Position numbers and translations under genes: made by a program. Under the pieces are notes generated by a model. That model was not told where the DNA came from. It saw only the letters and a program-made list of their open reading frames with translations, and searched no databases. A stretch of 64,000 nt of DNA, taken from assembly GCF_039541115.1 (NCBI RefSeq), contig NZ_BAABFP010000002.1, forward strand, positions 62,001 through 126,000, read 5' to 3'. Below, piece by piece: positions 54,117 to 63,396 of the stretch (within the stretch, counting starts at the first letter, position 1; every line of letters begins with the position of its first letter). The stretch comes from Angustibacter luteus (GTDB lineage: Bacteria > Actinomycetota > Actinomycetes > Actinomycetales > Angustibacteraceae).

Positions 54117-54640
54117 CAGCGCTGGTCCTCGATCGCGTTCTCCGGGTCGAAGAGCCCGCCGGGCGGGTCGACGACGACGAAGCCGCCGGGCACGTCGACC
54201 TCCGGTACCAGGGCGTGCACGAACGGGACGAGCACGTTCGGGCCGTCCGCGCGGCGCACCACGAGCAGGTCCTGCGCGCCGCCGGTGTCGAGCCGCGCCA
54301 CCTCGCCGAGGTCCTCACCCTGCGGGCTGCGCACCCGCAGCCCGACCAGCTCGTCCTCGTACCAGGCGTCGTCCTCGTCCGAGGCCGGCGTGCTGACCAG
54401 CAGCATCACCCCGCGCAACCCCTCGGCCGACGTCCGGTCGGTGCTCTGCTCGAACCGCAGGAGCAGCGTGCCGCTGTGCTCGTGCACGTCGGCGAGGGTC
54501 AGCGGCCCGGCCGCCGCGGGATCGGTGACGAACACCGCGCCGGGGACGAATCGCTCCTCGGGGACGTCGGTGCGCACCTCGACGGTCACCTCGCCACGCA
54601 GCCCGTGGGCCCGGCCGATCCGGCCGACGACGCGCTCCAT
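54116..54640 (-). CDS. rimM: Ribosome maturation factor RimM
   Basis: A 174-residue two-domain protein, [19 protein letters not shown] at the start and a PRC-barrel C-terminus with [12 protein letters not shown]. It assists 30S assembly by binding S19. I chose ATG 54640 because GGGAG lies five bases upstream; GTG 54646 is two codons earlier. Confidence 0.94.
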   Translation of the reverse strand: MERVVGRIGRAHGLRGEVTVEVRTDVPEERFVPGAVFVTDPAAAGPLTLADVHEHSGTLLLRFEQSTDRTSAEGLRGVMLLVSTPASDEDDAWYEDELVGLRVRSPQGEDLGEVARLDTGGAQDLLVVRRADGPNVLVPFVHALVPEVDVPGGFVVVDPPGGLFDPENAIEDQR

Positions 54641-54687
54641 GCTCACTCCCGTTGGTGGTGCACCCGTGCTGGGTGCGCAAACGACGA

Positions 54688-54727
54688 CGTCCGAGGTCCC
54701 GGCCGGTCAGGCCAGGATCCTCGGACG
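54688..54727 (-). terminator. Hairpin between khpA and rimM
   Basis: CGTCCGAGG (54688-54696) pairs with CCTCGGACG (54719-54727), with extra GGCC pairing inside. Within the ribosomal operon it may be a partial terminator or processing site that lowers rimM-trmD relative to rpsP. Confidence 0.55.
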
Positions 54728-54740
54728 CACGCCGTACGGT

Positions 54741-54983
54741 CTAGCGGACCCGGTCGGTGTCGACGATGTCGACCCGGATCGAGCGGCCGTTCGCGAGCGC
54801 CCCGACGACGGTGCGCAATGCGCTGGCCGTGCGGCCGGCGCGGCCGATGACCCGACCGAGGTCGTCCGGGTGCACGCGAACCTCGAGCATCTCGCCGCGG
54901 CGGCCGTCGTGCCGACGGACGACGACGTCGTCCGGGTGCTCGACGATGCCGCGGACGAGGTGGTCGAGCGCGTTCTCGAGCAC
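54741..54983 (-). CDS. khpA: KH-domain RNA-binding protein KhpA
   Basis: An 80-residue single KH domain with the GxxG-type loop VIGRAGRTASALRTVV. Small RNA-binding protein conserved between rpsP and rimM. GTG start two bases before the rpsP stop end, tightly coupled. Confidence 0.93.
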   Translation of the reverse strand: MLENALDHLVRGIVEHPDDVVVRRHDGRRGEMLEVRVHPDDLGRVIGRAGRTASALRTVVGALANGRSIRVDIVDTDRVR

Positions 54984-54985
54984 GC

Positions 54986-55531
54986 TCAGGCCTCGGTGCT
55001 GTCGCCGGTCGCGGCCTCGTCGGCCTTGGGCTCCTCAGCCTTGACCTCGTCGGCCTTGGCCTCGTCAGCCTTCGGCTCCTCAGCCTTGACCTCGTCGGCC
55101 TCAGCCTTGGGCTCCTCAGCCTTCGGCTCCTCGGCCTTCTTGGCGCTCTTCTTGGCCTTGGCCGTGGTCGCGCCCTCCTTGGGCTCGTCCGCGGACTGCT
55201 TCGCAGCAGCGTTGAACAGCTCGTCACGCGACGGCTTCGCCTCGGCGACGCGCAGGGTGCCCTCGGCGCCCGGCAGGCCCTTGAACTTCTGCCAGTCACC
55301 GGTGATCTTGAGCAGCACGAGCACCTGCTCGGTCGGCTGCGCGCCGACACCGAGCCAGTACTGCGCCCGCTCCGAGTCGATCTCGATGACCGACGGGTCG
55401 TGGGTGGGGTGGTACTTGCCGATCTCCTCGATCGAACGACCATCACGCTTGGTGCGCGAGTCGGCGACGACGACGCGGTAGTACGGGGCCCGGATCTTGC
55501 CCAGGCGCTTGAGACGGATCTTGACGGCCAC
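54986..55531 (-). CDS. rpsP: 30S ribosomal protein S16 with long acidic-lysine tail
   Basis: 181 residues. The first ~85 are the conserved S16 ([29 protein letters not shown]). The tail is a low-complexity Ala/Glu/Lys/Asp repeat built from units like KAEEPKADE. Tails occur in actinobacterial S16 but this one doubles the protein. GTG 55531 is the S16 start; AGGAG lies 12 bases upstream, and a TTG four codons earlier is possible. First gene of the operon. Confidence 0.94.
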   Translation of the reverse strand: MAVKIRLKRLGKIRAPYYRVVVADSRTKRDGRSIEEIGKYHPTHDPSVIEIDSERAQYWLGVGAQPTEQVLVLLKITGDWQKFKGLPGAEGTLRVAEAKPSRDELFNAAAKQSADEPKEGATTAKAKKSAKKAEEPKAEEPKAEADEVKAEEPKADEAKADEVKAEEPKADEAATGDSTEA

Positions 55532-55704
55532 GGGTGTGGTCAACTCCTGAATCTGCAGTGGGTGGCGCGGCGGGCTCCCGGGTGGGGGTTCTCGGGTGCC
55601 GTGGCGCTCGGGACACGGTGCGAGACGGAGAGAGGGGCCGTCACCACCGGGTACGGCGGACCATTCTGCCAGATCCTGGCCCCGCCCACGACCACGCACC
55701 CACC

Positions 55705-55800
55705 CGCTTCCGCCGCTCAGTCCGGTTTCCGCCGCTCGAACCGGATCCCAGCCTCGAAGACCGGACTGAGCGGCGGAAACCGGACTGAGTGGCGGAAGCG
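55705..55800. repeat. Long inverted repeat with 33-base arms
   Basis: 55705-55737 and 55768-55800 are reverse complements with one mismatch. Each arm itself holds two near-copies of a ~17-base unit (CCGGACTGAGCGGCGGAAA type). It lies five bases beyond the stop of the GNAT-kinase gene and ahead of the rpsP promoter side, so it may end that transcript. Strand-symmetric structure; no coding. Confidence 0.85.
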
Positions 55801-55804
55801 TGGG

Positions 55805-56929
55805 TCAGGGGGTGAGGGCGCGGACGTCGAGGGCGAGCCGCGCGACGGCGGCCCGGCTCAGCGCGGGGCGGGTGTCGAATCGCACGACCGGCCCCAACGC
55901 CAGCGGCGCAGCGGCGGCGGGTGCCGGCCCGTCCCACCACGGAAGGTCGAGCGAGGGCCCGTGGACGACGGATCTGGTGCGCGTCTCGTACCGCTGGCGC
56001 GCCACGGCCGCGGGGACATCGCACCAGACCTCCACAGCCGATTCCGGGTTGACGCCGGCCGAGTGCAAGCCGGTCAGCGCCAGGTCGACGTACTCACGCG
56101 CCCACCAGTTCTCCACGACCGCCCCGGACGGGCAGCCGGCCAGCAAGGCCCACACCGCCTCGATCGACCCCGCGCCCAGCAGCGAGCTCGATCCGCCGAG
56201 CCGGGCCGCGTCCCCCGGCGGGAGCCGGTCGCCGACCGCCTCCTTCACCAGGTCCTTCGACAACAGGGGCAGCGCCAGCTCCTCGGCCAGCGCGCCGGCC
56301 AGCGTCGTCTTGCCGGACCCCGGCAGGCCGTTGACCAGGACCACCCGGCGGGCCCGGCGGTGCGGGGCGTACGGCGTCGCTGGCCACTCCTCGATCGTCA
56401 CGGCGTACCGCTCGTGACCGCGCCAGGCGTGCCCGCCCGGACCGTTCAGCCAGAGCATCCGTGGGGTCTCGCCCTCGTGCCGGAACCCCAGCGACCGCAG
56501 CACCCCCGCGGATCGGCTGTTGGCCGGCTGCACGTTCGCCTCGATCCGGTGCAGGCCCAGCCCGCCCTCGTCCTGGGACCGGAACGCCAGGTCCACGACG
56601 AGACCGAGACCCTCCCGGAACAGCCCGCGCCCGGCGTACGGGTCGTAGGCGTCGTACCCCATGGACGCGGACTGGAAGGTGCCGCGGACCAGGTTGGACA
56701 CGTTCACCCGGCCGACCAGGCCGTGCGCTCCCCCGGGGTCGTTGGCCACGATCATCAGCGTCCGGCGGGTGGGCGACTGATCGGCCAGGTCGAGCTGGAT
56801 CCGCTCGGCGTCGACCGGGTTCCAGCGGCTGATCCGCTCGTTGGACGCGGCGACGGCGGCGCGGAACGGCTCGACGTCCTGCGGCGCGACCGGACGCACG
56901 TGCACCCGCTCGCCGCGAGCGCTCAGCAC
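55805..56929 (-). CDS. Fusion: GNAT acetyltransferase + P-loop kinase
   Basis: A 374-residue fusion. Residues ~8-190 are a RimJ/RimL-type GNAT domain (GRVNVSNLVRG, LGLHRIEANVQPANSRSAGV, LRSLGFRHEG). Residues ~195-374 are a kinase with Walker A VNGLPGSGKTT. GTG 56929 overlaps the amidohydrolase stop by seven bases. The kinase half resembles small-molecule kinases of the zeta-toxin/chloramphenicol-kinase fold; target unknown. Confidence 0.78.
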   Translation of the reverse strand: MLSARGERVHVRPVAPQDVEPFRAAVAASNERISRWNPVDAERIQLDLADQSPTRRTLMIVANDPGGAHGLVGRVNVSNLVRGTFQSASMGYDAYDPYAGRGLFREGLGLVVDLAFRSQDEGGLGLHRIEANVQPANSRSAGVLRSLGFRHEGETPRMLWLNGPGGHAWRGHERYAVTIEEWPATPYAPHRRARRVVLVNGLPGSGKTTLAGALAEELALPLLSKDLVKEAVGDRLPPGDAARLGGSSSLLGAGSIEAVWALLAGCPSGAVVENWWAREYVDLALTGLHSAGVNPESAVEVWCDVPAAVARQRYETRTRSVVHGPSLDLPWWDGPAPAAAAPLALGPVVRFDTRPALSRAAVARLALDVRALTP

Positions 56930-58011
56930 GTGCGTCCACGCAGGACGACGGCGCTCGGCTGCCCCAGCACGGCGAGCTCCTCGCGCGGGTCGGCGGGGTA
57001 GACCACGAGGTCGGCACTGGCGCCCTCGACCAGGCCTTCGCGACCCAGCCAGTCGCGGGCCGCCCACGTCGCGGCCGCGAGCGCGTCCAGCCGGGGCAGC
57101 CCGGCGGCGTGCAGCTCGGCGACCTCCTGGGCCACCAACCCGTGCGGCAGTGAGCCGCCGGCGTCCGTGCCGCAGTACACCCGCACGCCCTCCTCGAACG
57201 CCGAGCGCACGGTGTCGTACCGCCGGGAGTGCAGGTCGCGCATGTGCCGCGCGTACGTGGGGAACTTGGCCTCCCCGCTGTCCGCGATCGACGGGAACGT
57301 CGCGATGTTGACCAGCGTGGGAACGATGGCGACGTCGCGCGCCACGGCGGCCGCGACGGTGTCGGCGGTGAGGCCGCAGGCGTGCTCGATGCAGTCGATG
57401 CCGGCGGCGATGAGGTCCGGCAGGCAGTCCTCGCCGAAGCAGTGCGCGGTGACCCGCGCCCCGTCTTCGTGGGCGGCGGCCATGGCCGCGGCGAGCACGT
57501 CCGCCGGCCAGCACGGCGCGAGGTCGCCGGTGTCCCGGTCGATCCAGTCCCCGACGAGCTTGACCCAGCCGTCCCCCGCCCTCGCCTCGGCCCGGACCTG
57601 CTCGACGAGCTGGTCGGGCTCGACCTCCCAGGCGAAGTTGCGGATGTACCGGCGGGGGCGGGCGATGTGCCGACCCGCTCGGATGATCCGCGGCAGGTCC
57701 GGCTCGTCGTCGACCCAGCGGGTGTCCGCCGGGCTGCCGGCGTCCCGGATCAGCAGCGTGCCCGCGTCGCGGTCCGCCTCGGCCTGGGCGCGCGAGGTCG
57801 CGTCGTCCACGGCGCCGTGCGCGTCCAGACCGACATGGCAGTGGGCGTCCACCAGGCCGGGCAGCACCCACCCGTCGACCCGGACGACGTCGGCGCCGCT
57901 CGCCTGCGGCACGTCGAAGGTCAGCCGACCCCCCACCACCCACGCCTGCTCGCGCTCCTCGAGCGGGCCGACGAGCACCGGACCGGTCAGGTGCAGCACG
58001 TCGTCGGACAT
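56923..58011 (-). CDS. Amidohydrolase (imidazolonepropionase-like)
   Basis: A 362-residue metal-dependent amidohydrolase. It has WVLPGLVDAHCHVG with metal His, RVTAHCFG, CIEHACGL and the Asp in YCGTDAGGSLPHG. Hydrolyses amide or imide bonds in small cyclic compounds; substrate unknown. ATG 58011. Often found between ffh and rpsP in related genomes. Confidence 0.86.
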   Translation of the reverse strand: MSDDVLHLTGPVLVGPLEEREQAWVVGGRLTFDVPQASGADVVRVDGWVLPGLVDAHCHVGLDAHGAVDDATSRAQAEADRDAGTLLIRDAGSPADTRWVDDEPDLPRIIRAGRHIARPRRYIRNFAWEVEPDQLVEQVRAEARAGDGWVKLVGDWIDRDTGDLAPCWPADVLAAAMAAAHEDGARVTAHCFGEDCLPDLIAAGIDCIEHACGLTADTVAAAVARDVAIVPTLVNIATFPSIADSGEAKFPTYARHMRDLHSRRYDTVRSAFEEGVRVYCGTDAGGSLPHGLVAQEVAELHAAGLPRLDALAAATWAARDWLGREGLVEGASADLVVYPADPREELAVLGQPSAVVLRGRTC

Positions 58012-58080
58012 GCGCGCCACCCTAGTTGGGGGCTGCTTCGTCCACCTGCCGAGGGCGCCGCACCGACGTAGCCTGACGAG

Positions 58081-59322
58081 GTGCGTCCGAACCTGGTGGC
58101 AGCGACGGTCGTCCTGCTCGCCGCCGTTGCGTCGTGCACGGGCGCCGGGTCCGACGACGCAAAGACCGGCGACACCCCGTCGTCCTCCAGCACCTCGTCC
58201 CCGAGCGCCACGTCGTCGACGACGTCTGCACCGACCACAGCCACCGACGGCGCGACGTCCACCCCGACCCCGACGCCGGACGCCGCCGAGCGCGCCCTCG
58301 CGACGATGTCGTTGGCGCAGCGGGTGGGCCAGCTCGTGATGGTCGGCACCCCGGCCACTGGCACCGGCGGCACGGCCCGCGCGGCGATCAGCGAGCAGCA
58401 CGTCGGCAACGTGATGCTCACCGGCCGCAGCACCCGCGGAGTCGCCGGGACGGCGGCCACCACCGCTGCGCTGCAACGCAAGGCGACGAGCAGGGCGACC
58501 GGCGGGGTGCGGCTGTTCGTCGCCACCGACCAGGAGGGCGGCGACGTCCAGGTGCTGTCCGGCTCGGGCTTCTCGCAGATCCCGACCGGCACGACGCAGG
58601 GCGGCTGGTCGGCCGCGCAGCTGCAGGCCAGGGCCGAGACCTGGGGCCGGCAGCTGCGCCGCGCCGGGGTGGACGTGACGCTCGGCCCGGTCGCGGACAC
58701 CGTGCCGGCGAGCCTGGGCACCGCCAACCCGCCCATCGGCCGCTTCCACCGCGAGCTGGGGCACACGCCGTCCGCGGTCTCGCGGGCCGTGGTCGCCTAC
58801 GACGCCGGCATGCGGGACGCCGGGATCGCCGTGGTGCCGAAGCACTTCCCTGGTCTCGGGCTGGTGCGTGCGAACACCGACACCGCTTCGCGGGTGACGG
58901 ACTCGGTGACGACGGCGAGCAGCCCGTCGCTGCAGCCGTTCCGCGCCGCGGTGGACGCGGGGGCGCCGTTCGTGATGATCTCCAACGCCGCCTACCCGCG
59001 CATCGACGCCGCGCACCCGGCGTGCTTCTCGCGCGCCGTCATCACGACGCTGCTGCGCGGAACGCTCGGCTTCGACGGCGTCGTGATCAGCGACGACCTC
59101 GGGGCCGCCGGGGCCGTGCAGCGCTGGAGCCCCGGCTCGCGGGCCGTGCAGTTCGTCGCGGCCGGCGGGGACGTCGTCCTCACCGTGACGCCCGCGCTGG
59201 CCGCGCCGATGGCCAGGGCACTCGTGGCGAAGGCCAAGCAGAGCAAGGGATTCCGGGACCAGGTCGACGCCGCCGCCCTGCGGGTGCTGCGCGCGAAGGA
59301 CGACGCCGGCCTGCTCCCCTAG
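58081..59322 (+). CDS. GH3 family lipoprotein, NagZ-like, with altered catalytic loop
   Basis: A 413-residue lipoprotein: signal AATVVLLAAVAS then Cys, and a Ser/Thr-rich spacer of ~45 residues. The GH3 barrel has ATDQEGGDV, KHFPGLG near residue 254 and nucleophile Asp in VVISDDLG near 337. NagZ normally has KHFPGHG and a DSH acid/base pair shortly after; here these are KHFPGLG and DTAS, so activity may be changed or lost. Likely acts on, or binds, cell-wall sugars outside the membrane. Confidence 0.82.
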   Translation: MRPNLVAATVVLLAAVASCTGAGSDDAKTGDTPSSSSTSSPSATSSTTSAPTTATDGATSTPTPTPDAAERALATMSLAQRVGQLVMVGTPATGTGGTARAAISEQHVGNVMLTGRSTRGVAGTAATTAALQRKATSRATGGVRLFVATDQEGGDVQVLSGSGFSQIPTGTTQGGWSAAQLQARAETWGRQLRRAGVDVTLGPVADTVPASLGTANPPIGRFHRELGHTPSAVSRAVVAYDAGMRDAGIAVVPKHFPGLGLVRANTDTASRVTDSVTTASSPSLQPFRAAVDAGAPFVMISNAAYPRIDAAHPACFSRAVITTLLRGTLGFDGVVISDDLGAAGAVQRWSPGSRAVQFVAAGGDVVLTVTPALAAPMARALVAKAKQSKGFRDQVDAAALRVLRAKDDAGLLP

Positions 59323-59339
59323 CCCGACGCCCCCTCCAC

Positions 59340-59400
59340 GCACCATTCGCGCTACACGTGGCTATGGAGGCCCGAAAACCACGTCAAGCGCGAATGGTGC
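59340..59400. terminator. Bidirectional hairpin between GH3 lipoprotein and ffh
   Basis: Arms 59340-59361 and 59379-59400 pair over 22 bases with two mismatches around a 17-base loop. It fills the 83-base gap between two convergent genes and probably ends both transcripts. Confidence 0.75.
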
Positions 59401-59405
59401 GGGGG

Positions 59406-60989
59406 TCAGGTGCCGAGGAACTTCTCGAAGCCGGCGGGCAGCTTGCCCAGCGCCGGCTGCTCGGCCTCGGGGGCCGGGGTGCCGAACGACGAGCCGATGG
59501 CGCTCTCGCGGGCCTCGACCGCCTTCTGCGACGCCGCCCGCTCCTGCTCCGCGCGCTTGGCGGGGTTGCCGCTCTTGCCCTTCTTGCGCTGCGGCGCCTT
59601 GCCCTTGGCCTTGCGACCCGGGCCCATCCCCGGCATGTTGCCCATGCCCGGGACGCCACCCATGCCGCGGCGCATCTGCTTCATCATCTTCTGCGCCTCG
59701 GTGAGCCGGGTGAGCAGCTCGTTGACGTCCGAGACGGACCGGCCCGACCCGCGCGCGATGCGGGCCCGGCGCGAGCCGTTGATGACCTTGGGGTGCTGAC
59801 GCTCGTACGGCGTCATCGACTGCACCATGGCCTCGACCCGGTCGAACTCGCGCTCGTCGATGTTGTCGAGCTGCTCCTTCATCTGGGCCATGCCGGGCAT
59901 CATGCCGAGCATCTTCTTGAGCGAGCCCATCTGCTTGACGGCCTGCATCTGCGCGAGGAAGTCGTCGAACGTGAACTCCTCCTCGTCGACGAACTTGCGC
60001 GCCATCTTCTGGGCCTGGTCGGCGTCGAACGCCTTCTCGGCCTGCTCGATGAGCGTCATGACGTCGCCCATGTCGAGGATGCGGCTGGCCATCCGGTCCG
60101 GGTGGAAGACCTCGAAGTCCTCGAGCTTCTCGCCGGTGCTGGCGAACATGATCGGTCGACCCGTCACCGTGGCGACGGACAGCGCGGCGCCACCGCGGGC
60201 GTCGCCGTCCAGCTTGGTGAGGACGACGCCGGTGAAGTCCACGCCCTCGAGGAAGGCGTGCGCGGTGTTCACCGCGTCCTGGCCGATCATCGCGTCGATG
60301 ACGAACAGCACCTCGTCGGGCTGCACGGCCGTGCGGATGTCGGCGGCCTGCTGCATGAGCACCGTGTCGATGCCGAGACGGCCGGCGGTGTCGATGATGA
60401 CGACGTCGTGCTGGCGCGCGGCCGCCTCGGCCACACCGTCGCGGGACACCTTCACCGGGTCGCCGAGACCGGTGGCGTCGGGGTCGCTGCCCTGGTTGCC
60501 CTTCTCGGGCGCGAACACCGGGACGCCGGCCCGCTCGCCGACGACCTGCAGCTGGGTCACCGCGTTGGGGCGCTGGAGGTCGGCCGCGACGAGCAGCGGG
60601 GTGTGGCCCTCCGAGCGCAGGCTCAGCGCGAGCTTGCCGGCCAGGGTCGTCTTACCCGCACCCTGCAGACCCGCGAGCATGATCACGGTCGGCGGGTTCT
60701 TGGCGTACTGGATGCGCCGGGTCTGGCCGCCGAGCACCGCAACGAGCTCGTCGTTGACGATCTTGACGACCTGCTGGGCCGGGTTCAGCGCACCGCTGAC
60801 CTCCGCCCCGAGCGCCCGCTCACGGACCGCCTCGGTGAACTGCTTCACCACGGGCAGCGCGACGTCCGCCTCCAGCAGGGCGGTGCGGATCTCGCGCACC
60901 GTGGCAGCCACATCGGCTTCGGACAGCCGCCCCTTGCCGCGCAGGTTCTTGAACGTCGCGGTCAGGCGGTCGGAGAGGGTCGCAAACAC
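59406..60989 (-). CDS. ffh: Signal recognition particle protein Ffh
   Basis: A 527-residue GTPase that targets nascent membrane and secreted proteins. It has the N domain, G1 LAGLQGAGKTTLAGKLA, DTAGRLGID, TKLDGDARGGAAL and the Met-rich M domain (MKQMRRGMGGVPGMGNMPG) binding SRP RNA. ATG at 60989. The tail after the M domain is Lys-rich and longer than in E. coli. Confidence 0.96.
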   Translation of the reverse strand: MFATLSDRLTATFKNLRGKGRLSEADVAATVREIRTALLEADVALPVVKQFTEAVRERALGAEVSGALNPAQQVVKIVNDELVAVLGGQTRRIQYAKNPPTVIMLAGLQGAGKTTLAGKLALSLRSEGHTPLLVAADLQRPNAVTQLQVVGERAGVPVFAPEKGNQGSDPDATGLGDPVKVSRDGVAEAAARQHDVVIIDTAGRLGIDTVLMQQAADIRTAVQPDEVLFVIDAMIGQDAVNTAHAFLEGVDFTGVVLTKLDGDARGGAALSVATVTGRPIMFASTGEKLEDFEVFHPDRMASRILDMGDVMTLIEQAEKAFDADQAQKMARKFVDEEEFTFDDFLAQMQAVKQMGSLKKMLGMMPGMAQMKEQLDNIDEREFDRVEAMVQSMTPYERQHPKVINGSRRARIARGSGRSVSDVNELLTRLTEAQKMMKQMRRGMGGVPGMGNMPGMGPGRKAKGKAPQRKKGKSGNPAKRAEQERAASQKAVEARESAIGSSFGTPAPEAEQPALGKLPAGFEKFLGT

Positions 60990-61019
60990 GGGGTCAAGCC
61001 TACGTGACCGGAGGGCCGG

Positions 61020-63368
61020 TCAGCGCACCTCGGCCGCATCGACCAGCGCGGCGACCACCCGGGCCACCCGCGGAGGGTCGAGCTGACCCTTGCCGGCCTC
61101 GGCCAGGTAGAGCGTGTCGACCGCCTGACCGGCGTGGGTGGCGACGTGCGCCGACCGGACGTCGACCCCGGCCGCCGCGAGCGCGTGACCGAGCGCGTGC
61201 AGCAGTCCGGGCCGGTCCGCGGCCCGCACCTCGACGACGGTCGCGTGCTCGGAGGCCCCGGGCACCAGCACGACCCGCGGCTGTGCCGGCACGTGCCGCG
61301 GCTGGACGTAGGCGGAGTCGCGGCGGCGCAACCGGTCCAGCACGCTCTGGTCACCGTCGGCCATCCGGCGCAGCGCCAGGGTCAGCGTGGTCACCGGCGG
61401 CAGGTCGCCGTAGGGGGCCGTGACCCACCAGCTGTCCACCGCGATCTCGTCGACGGTACGGACCAGCGCCGAGCGGACCGACAGCCCGTGCGAGGCGAGC
61501 AGCCCCGCGACGTCGCCGAACAGGCCGAGCCGATCCCTGGAGACGACGGTGACCACGTGCATGCCGTCCACCTGGTCGACGTCCACCAGCGGCGCACCGT
61601 CCGCGCGCACCCGCTCGAGGAGCTCGCCCTCGCGCTCGGTCAACGGCGCCGGCTCCGGGACCCCGGCGCCGGTCAGCACGGACCGGGCCCGCGAGACCAG
61701 GTCGTCGACCAGCCGGGCTCGCCAGGCGCTCCAGGCGGCGGGGCCGGCGGCGATCGCGTCGGCCTCGGTGAGGGCCCGCAGCAGGTCCAACACGTCGGAG
61801 CGCCCGTCGACGGCGGCCACCACGGCCTCGACCGTGCGGGGGTCGTCGGGGTCGCGGCGGGTGGCGAGGTCCACCAGCGTGAGGTGCTCGCGCACCAGTC
61901 GTTCGATGACGTCGACGTCGCCCGGCGCGAAGCCGAGGTGGGCGGCGGCCTTGCGCGCCAGCGGCGCGCCGGTTGCGCTGTGGTCCGCCGCTCCCGGCAG
62001 CTTGCCGAGGTCGTGCAGCAGGCCGGCCACCAGCAGCAGGTCCGGCCGGTCGACGTCGCGCAGGGACCGCCCGCACTCGACGACCGTCTCGACCAGGTGC
62101 CGGTCGACGGTGTGCCGGTGCACGGCGTTGCGCTGGGGTCGCGAGCGCACCCCGGCCCAGCCGGGCACCCACTGCTGCACCACACCTGCGAGGTCGAGCG
62201 CCTCCCACACCTGGACCAGCGCGGGTCCCGACCCGAGCAGCTCGAGGAACGCCTCGCGGGCCGGTGCGGGCCACGGCTCGGGCAGGGGCGCGGCGTCGGC
62301 CGCCAGGTGGGTCACGGTGACCGGCGAGAGCGGCAGCGCGTGCTGGGCCGCGGTGGCGGCGGCGCGCAGCGCGAGCACCGGGTCCTGGCTCGGGCGGACG
62401 CCGGCGCCGAGCACCAGCTCGCCGTCGTGCTCGACGAGCCCGTGGCCGAGAGGGCGCAGCTGGGGACGGCGCGGGCCGCGGCGCAGCCGCCGGGTCGGCA
62501 CGGCCTGCCGGGCCCGGCGCACGGTGATGTCCACGGCGTACGAGATGGTCCGGGCGGCGCCCGAGACGCGGGTCAGCAGGTCGTCCGCGTCGTCCGCGCC
62601 GACGAGCCCGGCGACGGTGTCCTGCTCGGCGAGCACGAGCGTGTCGGTGGCCCGTCCGGTCACCACCTGAAGAGCGTCCCGGACGTCGAGCAGCACCCGC
62701 TGGGCGTCGTCCACCGGCGCGTGCGGCCGGTCGGCCAGCCAGGACGCCGAGAGCGCGCGGAGAAGGGTGACGTCACGCAACCCGCCGCGGCTCTCCTTCA
62801 GATCGGGTTCGAGCAGGAACATGGCCTCGCCGAACCGCTCGGCCCGCTCCTCGAGGGCCCGCAGCAGCTCGGGCAGCCGGCGTCGAGCGGCACCCCGCCA
62901 GTCGTCCAGCAGCCGGCTGCGGGTGGCCGCGACGAGCTCCGGGTCACCGGCCACGACCCGGAGGTCGAGCAGTCCCACCCCGGCGGCCAGGTCGTGTCCA
63001 CCCACGTCCCGGCACTGGGCCGGCGTCCGGACGGAGTGGTCGAGCTTCACCCCGGCGTCCCACACCGGGTACCAGATGCGCTCGGCGAGCTCGGCCACCT
63101 CACCCATGGACAGCGTGTGCCCGTCGTGCAGCAGCACCAGGTCGAGGTCGGACGCCGGCCCGGCCTCGCCGCGGGCCAGCGACCCCACCGCGGTGAGGGC
63201 GACTCCCGCCTCCGCGGCCGGGCTGCCCTCGGTCGCGCTGGCCCACAGGTCGCAGAGCCACCCGTCCACCAGCTCGGTGAGCGCCTGCCGGCGACCCGCC
63301 CCGTCGTGGCTGTGCCACGACGGGGAACGGGCCGCCGACGTCAGACGCTCGGCGCGCAGGTCACGCAC
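61020..63368 (-). CDS. glnD: PII uridylyl- or adenylyltransferase
   Basis: A 782-residue enzyme. The nucleotidyltransferase domain has [19 protein letters not shown]; then [14 protein letters not shown], an HD domain ([11 protein letters not shown]) and two C-terminal ACT domains ([31 protein letters not shown]). In actinobacteria this enzyme adenylylates GlnK. GTG 63368 has GGGGGGA four bases upstream; the frame is open further with shadow of glnB. Confidence 0.93.
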   Translation of the reverse strand: MRDLRAERLTSAARSPSWHSHDGAGRRQALTELVDGWLCDLWASATEGSPAAEAGVALTAVGSLARGEAGPASDLDLVLLHDGHTLSMGEVAELAERIWYPVWDAGVKLDHSVRTPAQCRDVGGHDLAAGVGLLDLRVVAGDPELVAATRSRLLDDWRGAARRRLPELLRALEERAERFGEAMFLLEPDLKESRGGLRDVTLLRALSASWLADRPHAPVDDAQRVLLDVRDALQVVTGRATDTLVLAEQDTVAGLVGADDADDLLTRVSGAARTISYAVDITVRRARQAVPTRRLRRGPRRPQLRPLGHGLVEHDGELVLGAGVRPSQDPVLALRAAATAAQHALPLSPVTVTHLAADAAPLPEPWPAPAREAFLELLGSGPALVQVWEALDLAGVVQQWVPGWAGVRSRPQRNAVHRHTVDRHLVETVVECGRSLRDVDRPDLLLVAGLLHDLGKLPGAADHSATGAPLARKAAAHLGFAPGDVDVIERLVREHLTLVDLATRRDPDDPRTVEAVVAAVDGRSDVLDLLRALTEADAIAAGPAAWSAWRARLVDDLVSRARSVLTGAGVPEPAPLTEREGELLERVRADGAPLVDVDQVDGMHVVTVVSRDRLGLFGDVAGLLASHGLSVRSALVRTVDEIAVDSWWVTAPYGDLPPVTTLTLALRRMADGDQSVLDRLRRRDSAYVQPRHVPAQPRVVLVPGASEHATVVEVRAADRPGLLHALGHALAAAGVDVRSAHVATHAGQAVDTLYLAEAGKGQLDPPRVARVVAALVDAAEVR

Positions 63369-63396
63369 CAGTCCCCCCCTCGGCACGGCACGAACC

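Noticed and set aside
55010-55145. Regular repeats in rpsP considered as a CRISPR-like array
   Set aside because: They are in frame and encode the repetitive S16 tail; there are no distinct spacers.
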